Source: Mantis religiosa
Lineage: Eukaryota > Arthropoda > Insecta > Mantodea > Mantidae
Assembly (NCBI GenBank): GCA_030765055.1
Contig: CM060947.1
Span: 103,174,862-103,238,861, forward strand
Direction: 5' to 3'
DNA: 64,000 nt
Each line of letters starts with the position of its first letter. Within the stretch, counting starts at the first letter, position 1. Both the position numbers and the translations under genes were made by a program. Below the pieces are notes generated by a model, which was given only the letters and a program-made list of their open reading frames with translations, did no database searches and was not told the origin of the DNA. Shown here piece after piece: positions 36,340 to 47,098 of the stretch.

Positions 36340-36450
36340 TTTATTTATGAGTCACTATGTTTACACTCAAACTTCACTTGATGTATAATTGAAACGTTTT
36401 CAAGATTATTCGATCTCATCCTCAGCTGTTTGGTAATTAAATGAACATTC
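36340..36450 (-). repeat. PLE terminal fragment with hammerhead-like core
   Basis: On the minus strand: CAGCTGAGGATGAGATCG, a weak stem, then CTTGAAAACGTTTC. CTGAGGA is a permitted core (N7 = G) and AACGTT is a further palindromic helix III. Helix I pairing is not obvious. Confidence 0.5.
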
Positions 36451-36672
36451 CCCTTCTTCCACTACTAATTCGTAACAAAAAACCGTGATAAAGTTATAAA
36501 TTTTGAATTCCTGGCATTAAATGTAATATTAAGGTTTTCCCTTATCCATAAAGGCGAATGTCAGGTAACTCTAAGCTCTCTGGACCCTGGGCTCATTTGA
36601 GCATCATTTCACCCATTCCATTCATCGTCCAACATGACTTAACGTTGGAGGACGTAAATTACAAAAAAAAAA

Positions 36673-36673
36673 C

Positions 36674-36704
<31 letters not shown>

Positions 36705-36797
36705 GCACACACACATGCACACACACACACACACACACGCACGCACACACACATGCACACACACACATGCACACACACACACACACACACACACACT
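36673..36797. repeat. (AC)n microsatellite, interrupted
   Basis: A long AC tract with GC and TG interruptions. The 81-codon Thr/His frame over it is an artefact. Confidence 0.95.
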
Positions 36798-37164
36798 TGG
36801 TAGGTTCTTGGCAATTGCACTTACAATGGTTTGTTGGGTCTAACTCAGTTCTTATGTTTTTGGCACTTAGTCCATTATTGATGTCCAGTCTTCATTTCAA
36901 AAGAGTGTGTTCTGCTGTGGCTGGTTCCTAGAAATCTTAGTTTCTGACACCTCAAGGAATTTCTTGTGTCCTGTGTTAAATCTTATGCATTGGCTTTGTA
37001 AACTAGGGAACAGTTATTCAAATTCACATCAACATAAAGTATAGACCAATAGAGGTCTGCTTTAGTTAAAGAAGGAAAATAGTGAATTGTTTGTCTGATA
37101 GATACTGTTATATAGGTATTTAATTGGAAAATTCCTATGCTTACATGTGCATTTATCTTTGCAG

Positions 37165-37568
37165 TTGATTCCTGTTTAACAGATCTGGAGAAAGATCTAG
37201 AAGTACTGAAATCTGGATATTCCATAGACGATTTCACAGCTGTGCAATTATGGCCACTTCAAGAATTTGTTGTGTTGCTGTTAAGTGTGGCATTGAGAAA
37301 AGAGTTATTTGAAGATAGACACACTTCTTTAGTCAAAGAAAATTTGACAATCCTCTTATGTGGTTTGCCAAGCATACCTGCAGCTTTGGCTGCCCTTCTG
37401 TCCATGCAGGAGGGTAAGATTTCAATGGAGTTGCTGTATAATATGCTTCAGCATGAGAAAATGTCTCCTGCTACAAAACATCCCCAGCTTTGGATTACCT
37501 TGGACTCTCAACCAGTTGAAGATGAGATGAAAAGTATCTACAGTACAGAAAGCGAAGAACCTAAGCAG
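37165..37568 (+). CDS. MDN1: midasin (MDN1) exon, linker region
   Basis: The acceptor is tatctttgcag and the donor GCAG|GTACAG, phase 1 in and phase 0 out. It encodes about 135 residues: LQEFVVLLLSVALRKELF, then GLPSIPAALAALLSMQEG and KHPQLWITLD near the end, followed by an acidic stretch (EDEMKSIYSTESEEP). The hydrophobic helices and the PQLW segment fit the midasin linker. The frame runs into intron after the donor and meets a stop at 37607. Confidence 0.8.
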
Positions 37569-37705
37569 GTACAGAAGAAACCCTTTTTTTATTTTTCAAC
37601 AGACTGATATAATGTTTATAAAAACAATGAAATATTATTTGTCACTGTAATACTAATATTACATAAAATATCTGGAGAAAGAGGTTTCATAAAAGCGCAT
37701 TATTG

Positions 37706-38025
37706 TATAGATTGTTTTGTTCTCATTCCTAATACTTATCTCAAATATCTAGGGTGTAAGATAATTGCTGTTACTGCAATGTCTTTGTAATTAAACTAAT
37801 TCACTGGTTAGGTGAAGGGCAGCTATGGTATTGTATAATACCAAATTCTTTTAATTTGGATATTTTTTGTACATGTTTATGAAATTATCTAAGATATAAT
37901 AAGTATTCTTTCTCTGCATGTAGCAGTTAAATTTTTAAAATTTTATTTATTGTGTAGTATAGAAATAACATGAATGAGCTTTTATACCAAATAATACAAA
38001 ATGGATTTCTGTTTGGCCAACTTTT
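37706..38025. repeat. unclassified interspersed repeat, copy 2
   Basis: Collinear with 24452-24857 in the same orientation; starts right after exon 37165-37568 plus about 140 bases. Family unknown. Confidence 0.5.
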
Positions 38026-39470
38026 CCCCTCAAGTTCATAAGAAGAACAGATGGTAAATATCTGTGCAGAACTTTTACCATTGCACATGTCTCAATACTG
38101 GTAAGCATCACTTCACTTGCACATCGTTCCTCTTCTTCAACACTGAGTTTGGATCCGGCTACCTTTTCTTGTGTGAAGAACTTCTCCACATCTTTTTCTT
38201 TGGTAATAATCTTGACATGATTCTGCAATGATTCCTTCCATCTGTGCGGTTATGGAAATGTCTTAGCTCTAATTGGATCTTCTCTTGTCATTATAAGTAC
38301 TGTGAAGAATGCATCCACTTTCATTCATTTAAAGCTTTCCACCACCTGCTTAGCATATTGTCCATCACTTTTGTGGTTGGCACCGATAAGTGCATTGATG
38401 TGAGATTATTAGAAAATCTGCATTAAACATGCTAAGAAGTTTTGCTTTGTGATTAAGTTATCTTTTACAATGTTTTCATTGGCACATTATTTTTTACAGT
38501 TTTCTTATTAAATTTAATACATTGTTCTTTGAGTTCAGCACCCATGCATTTGTCGTGATCACTTTGTTTGCTATCATCCTATTTGTATGGTTATTTGCAT
38601 TCTAAGTACATTGGAATCATTGTATATGTGCATCTTTTATGAACATTTGCAATTATACTAACAGTCCAAGAATATTAACAATGATAGCTCAGCCAAACAA
38701 AAACTAAGCATACTCGGGAAGCAAAAGTACTTTCCACATGGTTGTGACAAGTTGCAATAAGTCCTCTCTATGCAAAATGTGTATGTGAATGGTTGTATCA
38801 TTGTATGCCTGTCCAGAGGAGAATGCAAAAGCAGTTTGCTCAAGAAATATCTGGCATGGCAGGAAATATAATACTTCAAAAACGTAAACTTGGGGATTTT
38901 AGTAGATTGTAAGCATAGAAATCTCAGGAGACCAAACAAAAAAGTGTGTGAAAGACAGGAAGACACAAAAGACGGTACACGTCTAGCATTTTGAAGGATT
39001 AATTTCTACCATTTAACTTAACATAAATGATGTTTATAACTATACCATTACATTACCCATTTTAAAAAGTGTGAAATGTTTGTCTTTGCTTCTTACACCT
39101 TTGTATTAGTTCCACCTTCCTCTCCACATAGGACATCAAATGCCGCCTCTCTTGAGACACTCACAATGTATATTGCCTTAAAATGATTATTGTATTCTGG
39201 TAGATATGGTGGTTTCCTGATTCGTTTTCCTCTATCACCCATGCCTACAGGCCTGAGTGGATGAGACATCTCCTTTTCTTTGGCAGATATTACTCTTCCA
39301 AAAAGGTTCAAGCTTGCTTTCTGAAACAGATATGGTCACAGAATGAAAACTTGACTGTACTTTGCATGGCTTAAGTACTCGATGTTTTGTAAAAACCTGA
39401 AGCTACTGACAGTGAAGCAATACAAATATTACAAATTACATCAATTTGTGACATACTTCAATTATCTGTT
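38026..39470. other. intron stretch with two unassigned minus-strand coding-like pieces
   Basis: On the minus strand 37947-38228 (continuing upstream with stops to about 38430) reads KIITKEKDVEKFFTQEKVAG, and 39093-39311 reads SAKEKEMSHPLRPVGMGDRG. Both look like decayed protein-coding sequence, perhaps transposon or processed-gene remnants. I recognise neither. A SINE-1 tail scrap lies near 38995. Confidence 0.35.
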
Positions 39471-39479
39471 TTCAATTGA

Positions 39480-39885
39480 CATCATCCAGGACTACCTTCA
39501 TGATGTGTCGATCACATCTTCAGCTGGCAATCTAACTGTACTGATGATGGGTAATTTGCTAGCGTCCTGCCATCTACTGGAAGCAAAACAAACTTACTGA
39601 CTGAATCTATTGGTGGTATTTCAGAATTTGACACAATTTCTATTTTTCAAGATATTTTTTCAAACCACTAATTCTATCTGTCCATTTAATTGTTTTAATA
39701 TTTCACTTCTGGATTTATTTCACAGTTAAATTACCAAAACTGATCTGCCGCTGCTGACTTTTCAATCTGTTATTTTTAATATCTTAAAATGTTCCTTCAC
39801 TCTGGTTTCGAAATTACATTTGGTCCTTCCATTGTCAACCTGATCACAATCTAAATAGTGAAAATTGACGAATGCCAGATTTTTA
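39480..39885 (-). pseudogene. PLE endonuclease C-terminus and terminus, family E-like
   Basis: On the minus strand: RTKCNFETRVKEHFKILKIT, then LKQLNGQIELV and a terminal hammerhead-like motif (39500-39545; CCAG|CTGAAGA, a GTGAT/ATCAT stem, GAAGGTAGTC|CTGG). Frames are broken. A microsatellite sits at its upstream edge. Confidence 0.65.
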
Positions 39886-39894
39886 TCATTTGAA

Positions 39895-39923
39895 TTTATT
39901 ATTATATTATTATTATGACTTTG

Positions 39924-40007
<84 letters not shown>

Positions 40008-40010
40008 TGT
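39895..40010. repeat. (CTA)n/(ATA)n microsatellite
   Basis: About ten CTA units followed by about fifteen ATA/TAA units, with a short ATT-rich lead-in. Confidence 0.93.
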
Positions 40011-40019
40011 ATACAAATA

Positions 40020-40995
40020 TAGTAATTTGTAACTTAAAACTTCACTTATCGTATAAGAAATGATGATAATTCTTGCAATTTCATGTATATTCATACACAT
40101 CTTCAGCTGGAAAAACAATGCTGTCGCCACAGTTACTAAACATTAGACCTTGATATGTTCTTGTTAGTATTACCAAAATCTGAAAGGAAAACAAATTTGA
40201 AAACAGAAATCGACTGCCGGTATTTCAAAATTCATTACGCGATATTTGCTTTTTATAATGAATGTCTTTTCCCAAACCATTAAACCTATCGGACCATTTA
40301 ATTGTTTTAATAATTTAACATATGGATTTATTTCATGGTTAAATGACCAAAAATGATCTGCTACGGCCGATTTATCAGTTTGTTTATACTTAATGTTACG
40401 AAAATGTTCTTTCGTTCTAATTTCTAAATCCAATATAAACTTTATCACAATTGAAACAATTAAACTGATAAATACCAGATTTTTTATTATTAGGAATTTT
40501 ATCTTTTATAGAGAAATGTAATAAATTTTTACAACTATATTTATTTTGAGGAACTAAAGTTATATCAAACTCTTTAAAAAAAAATTGAAAATGTTTATTA
40601 ACCCAAGGATGGTAAGTAAAGTTTTTAAAATTATAATTGTCTTTTATTTTTTAAGGGTAGAAATATCATTAACAGTTTTTTTTTTACATTTAAATTTTTT
40701 TATGTATTAAGTCTTTATTAAAACCATTAATTAAAGTAGTATTAATAATATGTTTATATTCTTTATAAAATTCATCTTTATTCAGATCTATATTTATTAA
40801 TCTATAAATCAAACTATTGAAAACAGCAAATTTATGTGAAAAAGGGTTAAAACTTGTATTTTTTATGTAATTATCAACATGAGTAGACTTCCTATAAATA
40901 CCAAAGTTTAATTTATTATTATCTTTAGATCTAGAAAAGGAAGAAATCCATTAATTTCAGTTTCTAATGTAAATTTTATAGATTTATCTTGCATC
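40020..40995 (-). mobile_element. inverted partial PLE, family E
   Basis: On the minus strand it runs from the end of the RT (DLDKN-like AT-rich frames near 40990) through the endonuclease (IRTKEHFRNIKYKQTDKSAV, 40170-40448) to the terminal repeat (40020-40130). It is the mirror image of the 3' part of the copy at 42742-46850 and may be its inverted 5' segment, the two being separated by a family C insertion. Confidence 0.7.
40064..40112 (-). ncRNA. hammerhead-like motif, PLE-E inverted end
   Basis: CCAG|CTGAAGA, then T, a GTGTAT/ATACAT helix II, GAA, ATTGCAA. The last palindrome base and the position before cleavage are changed, unlike the direct copy at 46722-46770. Confidence 0.55.
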
Positions 40996-41787
40996 TGTTA
41001 CCCATGAGACCCATTGTATATAATGTTAACACTCCTACTTACCTTCTGGCAAAATGGCTTTCCAAAAAATGTCAATTCTTTCCACAATTCAATACTTTGA
41101 GCATAAAAAACTCTTTAGACCTGGTAGAAAGATTCAAAATCTTAAACTAAAACCTCAAGACATTTTAGTATCCTTTGATGTCCGCTCCATCTGCCCTAGC
41201 ATCCCAATAGACAAACTTTTGATTTAGCATAAGAAATGGCTAACTTCTATTAACCTAGATGCCAATACAATAGTAGAATATTTAGCAATGACTGAAATAT
41301 GTATACACCAAAATTATTTTGTCTTCAATGAAAAGTATTACAAACAAATTTCTGGACTGGCTTTGGGAAGCCCGCTATCACCATTTTTGGCCAATTTATA
41401 CATGGTACAGATATGTGGACGACATCTTTGGAATAGTACAATACAGACAGATAGATGATGCTTTGAAACTACTCAACCTTCAAGAACCCAGCTTACAATT
41501 CACAGTAGAAACTACTCTACCTTTTTTGGACCTTAAAATCACAAAAAACAATGAAAAACTGGAATTTGTTATTTTTAGAAAAGCAACACACACAGATAAT
41601 TACATCAAAGCAAATAGTTTCAACCCAATTCCACACAAACATGCCACCGTCAACAGTCTCACACACAGATTAGTATACCTACCCCTCAACCAGCAAAAAT
41701 ATAAAAAAGAATACCATCAAATCTTAAAAACTGCAATTAAAAATGGATATGGAAAAAGCCTTGTAGATAACAAAATAATCATTCAAA

Positions 41788-42058
41788 TTACTTTCTTGGA
41801 AGTGTTGAAAACAGTGTTGTTATGATAAATTAACTTTAAAGAGAGTCGATTAAAGACACTAGACAACACTTACTTTTAAATTTTTCCGGAACTAGTTTCA
41901 GAGGCTTTGCCTCTATCATCGGCCGGCTCTCGACTCTAGAGCTCGGCTCTTGGTCGAGAGCCGGCCGATGATAGAGGCAAAGCCTCTGAAACTAGTTCCG
42001 GAAAAATTTAAAAGTAAGTGTTGTCTAGTGTCTTTAATCGACTCTCTTTAAAGTTAAT
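41788..42058. mobile_element. palindromic mini-PLE, family B, 12-bp target duplication
   Basis: TAATCATTCAAA flanks both sides (41776-41787; 42059-42070). Two near-perfect arms (about 41836-41938 and 41952-42056) contain only terminal repeat; there is no coding sequence. A one-sided extension (TTGGAAGTGTTGAAAACAGT) is on the left, so the unit is in minus orientation. It sits inside a PLE-C copy. Confidence 0.85.
41961..42001 (+). ncRNA. hammerhead-like motif in mini-PLE
   Basis: CCGG, core CCGATGA, T, perfect helix II AGAGGC/GCCTCT (loop AAA), GAA, palindrome ACTAGT, U, CCGG. Helix I is CCGG with CCGG. The core has C for U at the second position. The mirror copy is at 41886-41926. Confidence 0.65.
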
Positions 42059-42863
42059 TAATCATTCAAACTTCAAAAAAGATTAAAACAGATCCCAGCT
42101 CTTTCACCAATGAAACAAGAAATCAGATTTGCTAAATTTACTTACCACCCCTGGGCCACAAGAAACTTCCAAAAAATATTCGGGCAATACAATATAACAT
42201 TGGCACAAAAAACAATTACAACATTAAAAACCTACTTAACAGTAGTAATACTGATAAGATAAAACAAGAAGAAAAGTCATGCATTTAAAGATTAAGTGAA
42301 AAGACTGTGAAAAAATGTACATAGGGAGGACAAAAAGAAATATAGGCACTAGAAAGAAAGAACATTTTAGGCACCTAAGATACAAAAATAATGATTAGTC
42401 TGCAATAGCAGCTCATTTCTGGTCTGAAAATCATGAAATTGAAGATAGCACCAAATTACTAAAATACGTACAAAAACATAGAACTCGTCATATGGGAGAG
42501 AATATACATAGAAAAACATAAAAACCATCTAATGAATTTTAAAAATCCCGCCAGAAGACAACCCCACATTTAAATTCATCACAAAATAAACAGGTGGCAG
42601 CAGCAACTCCAGAACTACCCACACCACTGGATCAGGCTTGAGTCGCATTGGAGCCGATGATGCGAACAATGGTTCGAGAAACATGTCCTCAATATAGTGA
42701 CGTAAGTGAAGCTGAGGTGTAATAAATATGACTCATTTATAATTTAATAAATACGTGCATTTAATTTAAATTCTATAGATACTAAATCCGAAATTAAAGT
42801 ATATTTAAAACTTCAAAAGAAAAAGGGATTCATTCTTGCAGATATTTGTTTTCTAAATCTTTC

Positions 42864-43368
42864 CTTTCTTGGAAGTGTTGAAAACAGTGTTGCTATGATA
42901 AATTAAATTTAAAGGGAGTCAATTAATGACACTAAACAACACTTATTTTTAAATTTTTCCAGAACATGTTTCTGAGACTTTGTGTCTATCCTCAGCCGGC
43001 CATCGACTGGTTCTCATTGTGTAGTTGACGATATTTTGTCATAGGTCTCCTCTGGGAAAGAAACCACAACATAAATCCAGAACCAAAACTACTAAAACAT
43101 ACATCAGGAAGACTATCCACATGGGAACAAATCTTCATTTCAAAAAATAGGAATAAAGTACTCAATTTCGACATCCCCCAGAAAGATTTGTTCAGCAAGT
43201 TCCTTGAACCGCCACCAAAGGAGACCTATGACAAAATATCGTCAACTACACCAATGAGAACCAGTCGATGGCCGGCTGATAATAGAGGCAAAGTCTCTGA
43301 AAAATGTTCCGGAGAAATTTAAAAGTAAGTGTTGTTTAGTGTCATTAATCGACTCCCTTTAAATTTAA
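42864..43368. mobile_element. palindromic mini-PLE, family B, 13-bp target duplication
   Basis: TTCTAAATCTTTC flanks both sides (42851-42863; 43369-43381). The left arm is terminal repeat only; the right arm also holds the endonuclease C-terminus (STWEQIFISKNRNKVLNFD-like). The one-sided extension is on the left. The left-arm hammerhead (42959-42998, minus) has core CTGAGGA and palindrome ACATGT; the right-arm one (43272-43312) is mutated. Confidence 0.82.
42959..42998 (-). ncRNA. hammerhead-like motif in mini-PLE, CATG variant
   Basis: Minus strand: CCGG|CTGAGGA, T, AGAC/GTCT stem, GAA, ACATGT, U, CTGG. It shares the family B frame but has a different palindrome from the ACTAGT and ACCGGT copies. 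Confidence 0.6.
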
Positions 43369-44295
43369 TTCTAAATCTTTCTTTAAACCATAAGGTAATT
43401 CCTAACTTTGTTAGAAAAATTATTAAATTTTATAATGATATTATTCATCAAAAAGCTGCAGAGAAAACAGTTATTCATGTCAAAAGAAGTTTACTTTTTA
43501 AAGACTTAAATAATGTTGAACTTATATGATTTGCATCTAAAATTAACAAAGATTTTAGGTAATTCAATTTGGAATCCAAATTAGTTCATATTCTTAATTT
43601 AAATATGCAAAATAAAACTGCTAAATTAAAAAACAAATTATATAATTTGCATTTGAAACAAAATAAATTAAACCCAGTTATTAAAAATAATAAAGATAAT
43701 GTTAATTTATCAAATTGTAACCTTAATGAAAATGAGTTAAATTTTTTAAATCAAGGTTTAAAAACGTGTGTAGATTTTTAAAAAAATATAGATGATTATA
43801 TTGCAAATATAGAAATTGCTAGTCAAGATTTTAGTGAAAATAATAAATCATTGATTACATTGAAATGTAGCAAAATATTACAAAATTTAGATAAATACCA
43901 ACCTTGGAGAAATAATAAGAATAAAGATATTATTAAATCAGTAAATAAAAAAGATTTAATTCTCACTAAAGCAGATAAATCCTTTTTTTTGTTCCTTCTC
44001 AAATTTTAAAAAAATGTTGTTAATGAAGTGGAAATTATATCAAATAAAGAAAAACATTTAGTAAAAGATAGTAATCCCATTTTACCTAGAATTTATACTC
44101 TTCCTAATATTCATAAACCTGGAAATAAAATGAGACCTATTGTAAATTGTATAACTTCACCAACTTATAATTTAGCTAAATGGTTACTTAAAAAATTTAA
44201 TAATATTGATAAATTTGAGAGTTTATGTATTAAAAATTCTTTTGAATTAGTTAAAAAGATTGACAATGTTATATTATCTAAAACTGAAAAACTTG

Positions 44296-44516
44296 ATGTG
44301 TGTTTGGAGGAATTTAGTAACAGTGACGTCAAAATTAATATAAAAATTATTTGTGGTTGGTTTATTGACACTCGTCACTTACTTTTTCATATATTTATGA
44401 GAGACTAGTTTCAAAGGCCCTGGAAATGGAGGCCAGGGCCTTTGAAACTAGTCTCTCATAAATATATGAAAAAGTAAGTGACGAGTGTCAATAAACCAAC
44501 CACAAATAATTTTTAT
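44296..44516. mobile_element. palindromic mini-PLE, family D, 13-bp target duplication
   Basis: ACTGAAAAACTTG at 44283-44295 and 44517-44529. The arms (about 44340-44422 and 44436-44516) are essentially perfect and meet inside helix II, so the hammerhead core itself is missing. The one-sided extension (GGAGGAATTTAGTAACAGTG) is on the left. Inserted in the PLE-E RT gene. Confidence 0.85.
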
Positions 44517-44543
44517 ACTGAAAAACTTGTTTCTTTTGATGTA

Positions 44544-45498
44544 CGAGGGCTATCCAGAAAGTAGATTACGTTTTGGAATAAAAAGTAAACAAAGTATAGG
44601 AAACAAATTTTATTATATACAGATGAAAGCCACACTCAAATACTACTTTTCGACATAGTCACCATTCAAATTAAGGCATTTATCGTAGCGATGTACGAGC
44701 TTGGAAATTCCTTCGTCGAAAAATTCGGCCGCCTGCCGACATTGTTTTCATGCATTTCTTGGGTTTTTGGGGAGAACTTGTGTGCCCCCACTGCATTGAT
44801 TGCAATTTCGTTTCACAGTTCACGTGTTTCACCCATGTTTCGTCACCAGTAATGATGCGATCGAGTAAAGAGTCACCATCCTTATGGTAAACGTCCAAAA
44901 AGTTCAACGCTGCAGCCATTCGCTGATTTTTGTGGTCCTCTGTCAAGATTTTTGGAATCCATCTTGCACAAAACTTGTGGTAACCAAGCTTTTAGCTGAT
45001 GATTTCGTGCAACAAACTTCGCGAAATTTGTGGAAAACTCAAAGAAAGTTCCGTTATTGTGAACCTTCGATTTTCACGGACTTTAGCATCGACTTTTTCG
45101 ACAAGTTCGGCAGTCACTATGCTGGGTCTCCCACTTCGATCTTCGTCGTGAACATTGGTTCGGCCATTTTTAAATCTGATGACCCACTGACGCACTCCAC
45201 CTTCAATGATAATGTTGTCCCCATACACTTCACAAAGCTGCCGATAGATTTCTATCGGTTTACAGTTTTTTGCAGTCAGAAACCTTATTACTGCACGCAT
45301 CTCGCAGCTCGCGGGATTTTCAATTAACGCAGACATTTCAAACCGTCACAGTATCTGAACGGAGCACAGCACGAACCCCTCACTAGCACGGCTAGATGCC
45401 GACTGAGCTGCGCAACGCTCTGACCCCAAGATGGCCGTGCTAGCCCCGCCCCTAGCGGAAACAGACGAAAACGTAATCTACTTTCTGGATAGCCCTCG
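44544..45498 (-). mobile_element. mariner, internally deleted, matching 31-bp TIRs, TA duplication
   Basis: The ends at 44544-44574 and 45468-45498 are reverse complements, beginning CGAGGGCTATCCAGAAAGTA. TA lies at both outer edges (44542-44543; 45499-45500). Length is 955 bp against about 1.3 kb for a full mariner. It lies in the RT gene of PLE-E exactly after the codons for VSFDV. Confidence 0.88.
44645..45336 (-). pseudogene. mariner transposase with large internal deletion
   Basis: The start codon at 45334-45336 gives MSALIENPASCEMRAVIRFL. The helix-turn-helix domain (RQWVIRFKNGRTNVHDEDRS, PQISRSLLHEIIS) is followed by one stop. The second part has the first catalytic region (RIITGDETWVKHVNCETK). 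The segment with the other two catalytic Asp residues is deleted; the sequence resumes at the C-terminal AAEFFDEGISKLVHRYDK. The element cannot make an active enzyme but its ends look mobilisable. Confidence 0.85.
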
Positions 45499-46721
45499 TA
45501 ACTGACTTATTTCTAGTGTTCCTGGAGAAAAGCTTTTAATTTATTTAAAAAGTTGGTTGCATTCAATAAATTTACATGAGGACTTAATAGTTGATTTTGT
45601 TAAACTTAATGAATTTTTTTTAGATCAAAATTTTTTCACTTTTATTGGTGAATTTTTTCAACAAACTTCTGGCTTAGCAATGGGTAAACCTCTTTCACCT
45701 TTTCTTGCTGATCTTTTTGAGTTTTTTCGAAATGCAGGCCACTAAAGCATTCCCTTTAATTTTTAAAGTTTGGTATAGATATGCTGACGATATTTTTACA
45801 ATTGTTCCTGAAAAACTCATAAACGATGCTTTAAAATTATTAAATGCGCAAGATAAATCTATAAAATTTGCATTAGAAATTGAAATTAATGGATTTCTTC
45901 CTTTTCTAGATCTAAAAATAATAACTTAAACTTTGGTATTTATAGGAAGTCTACTCATATTGGTAATTACATAAAAAATAAAAGTTTTAACCCTTTTTCA
46001 CATAAATTTGCTGTTTTCAATGGTTTGATTAATAAATATAGCCCTGAATAAAGATGAATTTAATAAAGAATATAAACATATTATTAATACTGCTTTAATT
46101 AATGATTTTAATAAAGACTTTGTAAATAAAATAATTGAAAAATTCAAATATTATAAAACTGTTAATGATATTTCTAACCTTAAAAAAATTAAAGACAATT
46201 ATAATTATAAAAAATTTACTTACCATCCTTGGGTTAATAAATGTTTTCAAAAAATTTTTTATAGAGTTTGATATAACTTAAGTTCCTCAAAATAAATATA
46301 GTTGTAAAAATTTATTACATTTCTCTATAAAAGATAAAATTCCTAATAATAAAAAATCTGGTATTTATCAGTTTAATCGTTTCAATTGTGAAAAAGTTTA
46401 TATTGGATTTAGAAATCAGAACGAAAGAACATTTTCAAAACATTAAGTATAAACAAAGTGATAAATCGGCCGTAGCAGATCATTTTTGGACATTTAACTA
46501 TGAAATAAATCCATATTTTAAATTATTAAAACAATTAAATGGTCTGATAGGTTTAATGGTTTGGGAAAAGATATTTCTTTTAAAAAACAAATATCGCGTA
46601 ATGAATTTTGAAATACCAGCAGTCGATTCTGTTTTTAAATTTGTTTTATTTTCAGATTTTGCTAATACTAACAAGAACATATCAACGTCTTATGTTTAGT
46701 AACTGTGGCGACAGCTTTGTT

Positions 46722-46770
46722 TTTCCAGCTGAAGATGTGTATGGATATACATGAAATTGCAATCCTGGAG
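46722..46770 (+). ncRNA. minimal hammerhead ribozyme of PLE-E, canonical core
   Basis: CCAG (46725-46728) pairs with CTGG (46765-46768) as helix I. The core is CTGAAGA (46729-46735), then T, helix II GTGTAT/ATACAT with loop GGAT, GAA (46753-46755), the 8-base palindrome ATTGCAAT, and C46764 before the cleavage site. All invariant hammerhead positions are met except for the extra T after the core. Confidence 0.75.
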
Positions 46771-46910
46771 AATTTATAAGAATTATCATCATTTCTTATA
46801 AGATAAGTGAAGTTTTAAGTTACAAATTATTATATTGTTATATAATTGTTTGCTTCACTGTTAACAGCCTCATATTTTACGTATTAATAATTGTTTTTGT
46901 GTTTTTACAG

Positions 46911-47098
46911 AGTCCCAATCCACTCCATTCGCCTGCATTAACAGTATTAGCCACTCAAATTATATTACCCAGTAAAGATCAAGTGCGACATGTGGTCAAA
47001 CTTGGTTCAGTGAAATCAAGAATGTATCAGCTAAGTGTACTGAAACAGTTTCTGTGGAGAAACATGTCCTCACTCACATCAGACTTTATAAATTACAG
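46911..47098 (+). CDS. MDN1: midasin (MDN1) exon, linker region
   Basis: The acceptor is tgtgtttttacag and the donor ACAG|GTAAAG, phase 0 in and phase 2 out. The 62 residues begin SPNPLHSPALTVLATQI and end LWRNMSSLTSDFINYR. It lies only about 60 bases downstream of the end of a large nested PLE block, so the polypyrimidine tract of the acceptor is the last host sequence kept there. Confidence 0.76.

Larger units (their letters stand above)
40997..42735 (+). pseudogene. PLE family C copy, 5'-truncated, close relative of the intact PLE
   Basis: It starts at the 'MRPIV' block of the RT and follows the intact element (60205 onward). RT motifs: VSFDVRSICPSIP (active-site Asp), the GLALGSPLSPF block, YVDDIFGIV (a deletion removes about 55 bases before it), then FLDLKITKNNEKLEF. 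The endonuclease (42290-42600) has stops and lost GIY. The end has the terminal repeat with a hammerhead-like segment (42649-42690; GAG|CCGATGA...GAAACATGTC|CTC). A mini-PLE splits it at 41788-42058. Confidence 0.8.
42742..46700 (+). pseudogene. PLE-E protein remnants (N-terminal domain, RT, endonuclease)
   Basis: Pieces in order: VRKIIKFYNDIIHQKAAEK (43400), LNQGLKTCVDF (43765), PRIYTLPNIHKPGNKMRPIV (44085), LVSFDV interrupted by the mariner, GLAMGKPLSPFLADLF (45680), YRYADDIFTIVPEKL (YADD in place of YVDD, 45770), FLDLKI, SGIYQFNRFNCEKVYIG (46360; the first Cys of the CxxC pair is lost), KEHFQNIKYKQSDKSAVADH (46420). Several stops and frameshifts; not functional. Confidence 0.8.
42742..46850 (+). 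mobile_element. PLE family E copy split by two mini-PLEs and a mariner
   Basis: Segments 42742-42863, 43382-44295, 44530-44543 and 45499-46850 together follow the whole PLE protein from its N-terminus to the terminal repeat. The three inserts each have exact target duplications. The copy is very AT-rich compared with the other families. The 3' end reads CAAATTATTATATTG and abuts the host acceptor region of the exon at 46911. Confidence 0.8.

Noticed and set aside
44884..45327. 147-codon + strand frame
   Set aside because: Antisense shadow of the mariner transposase.
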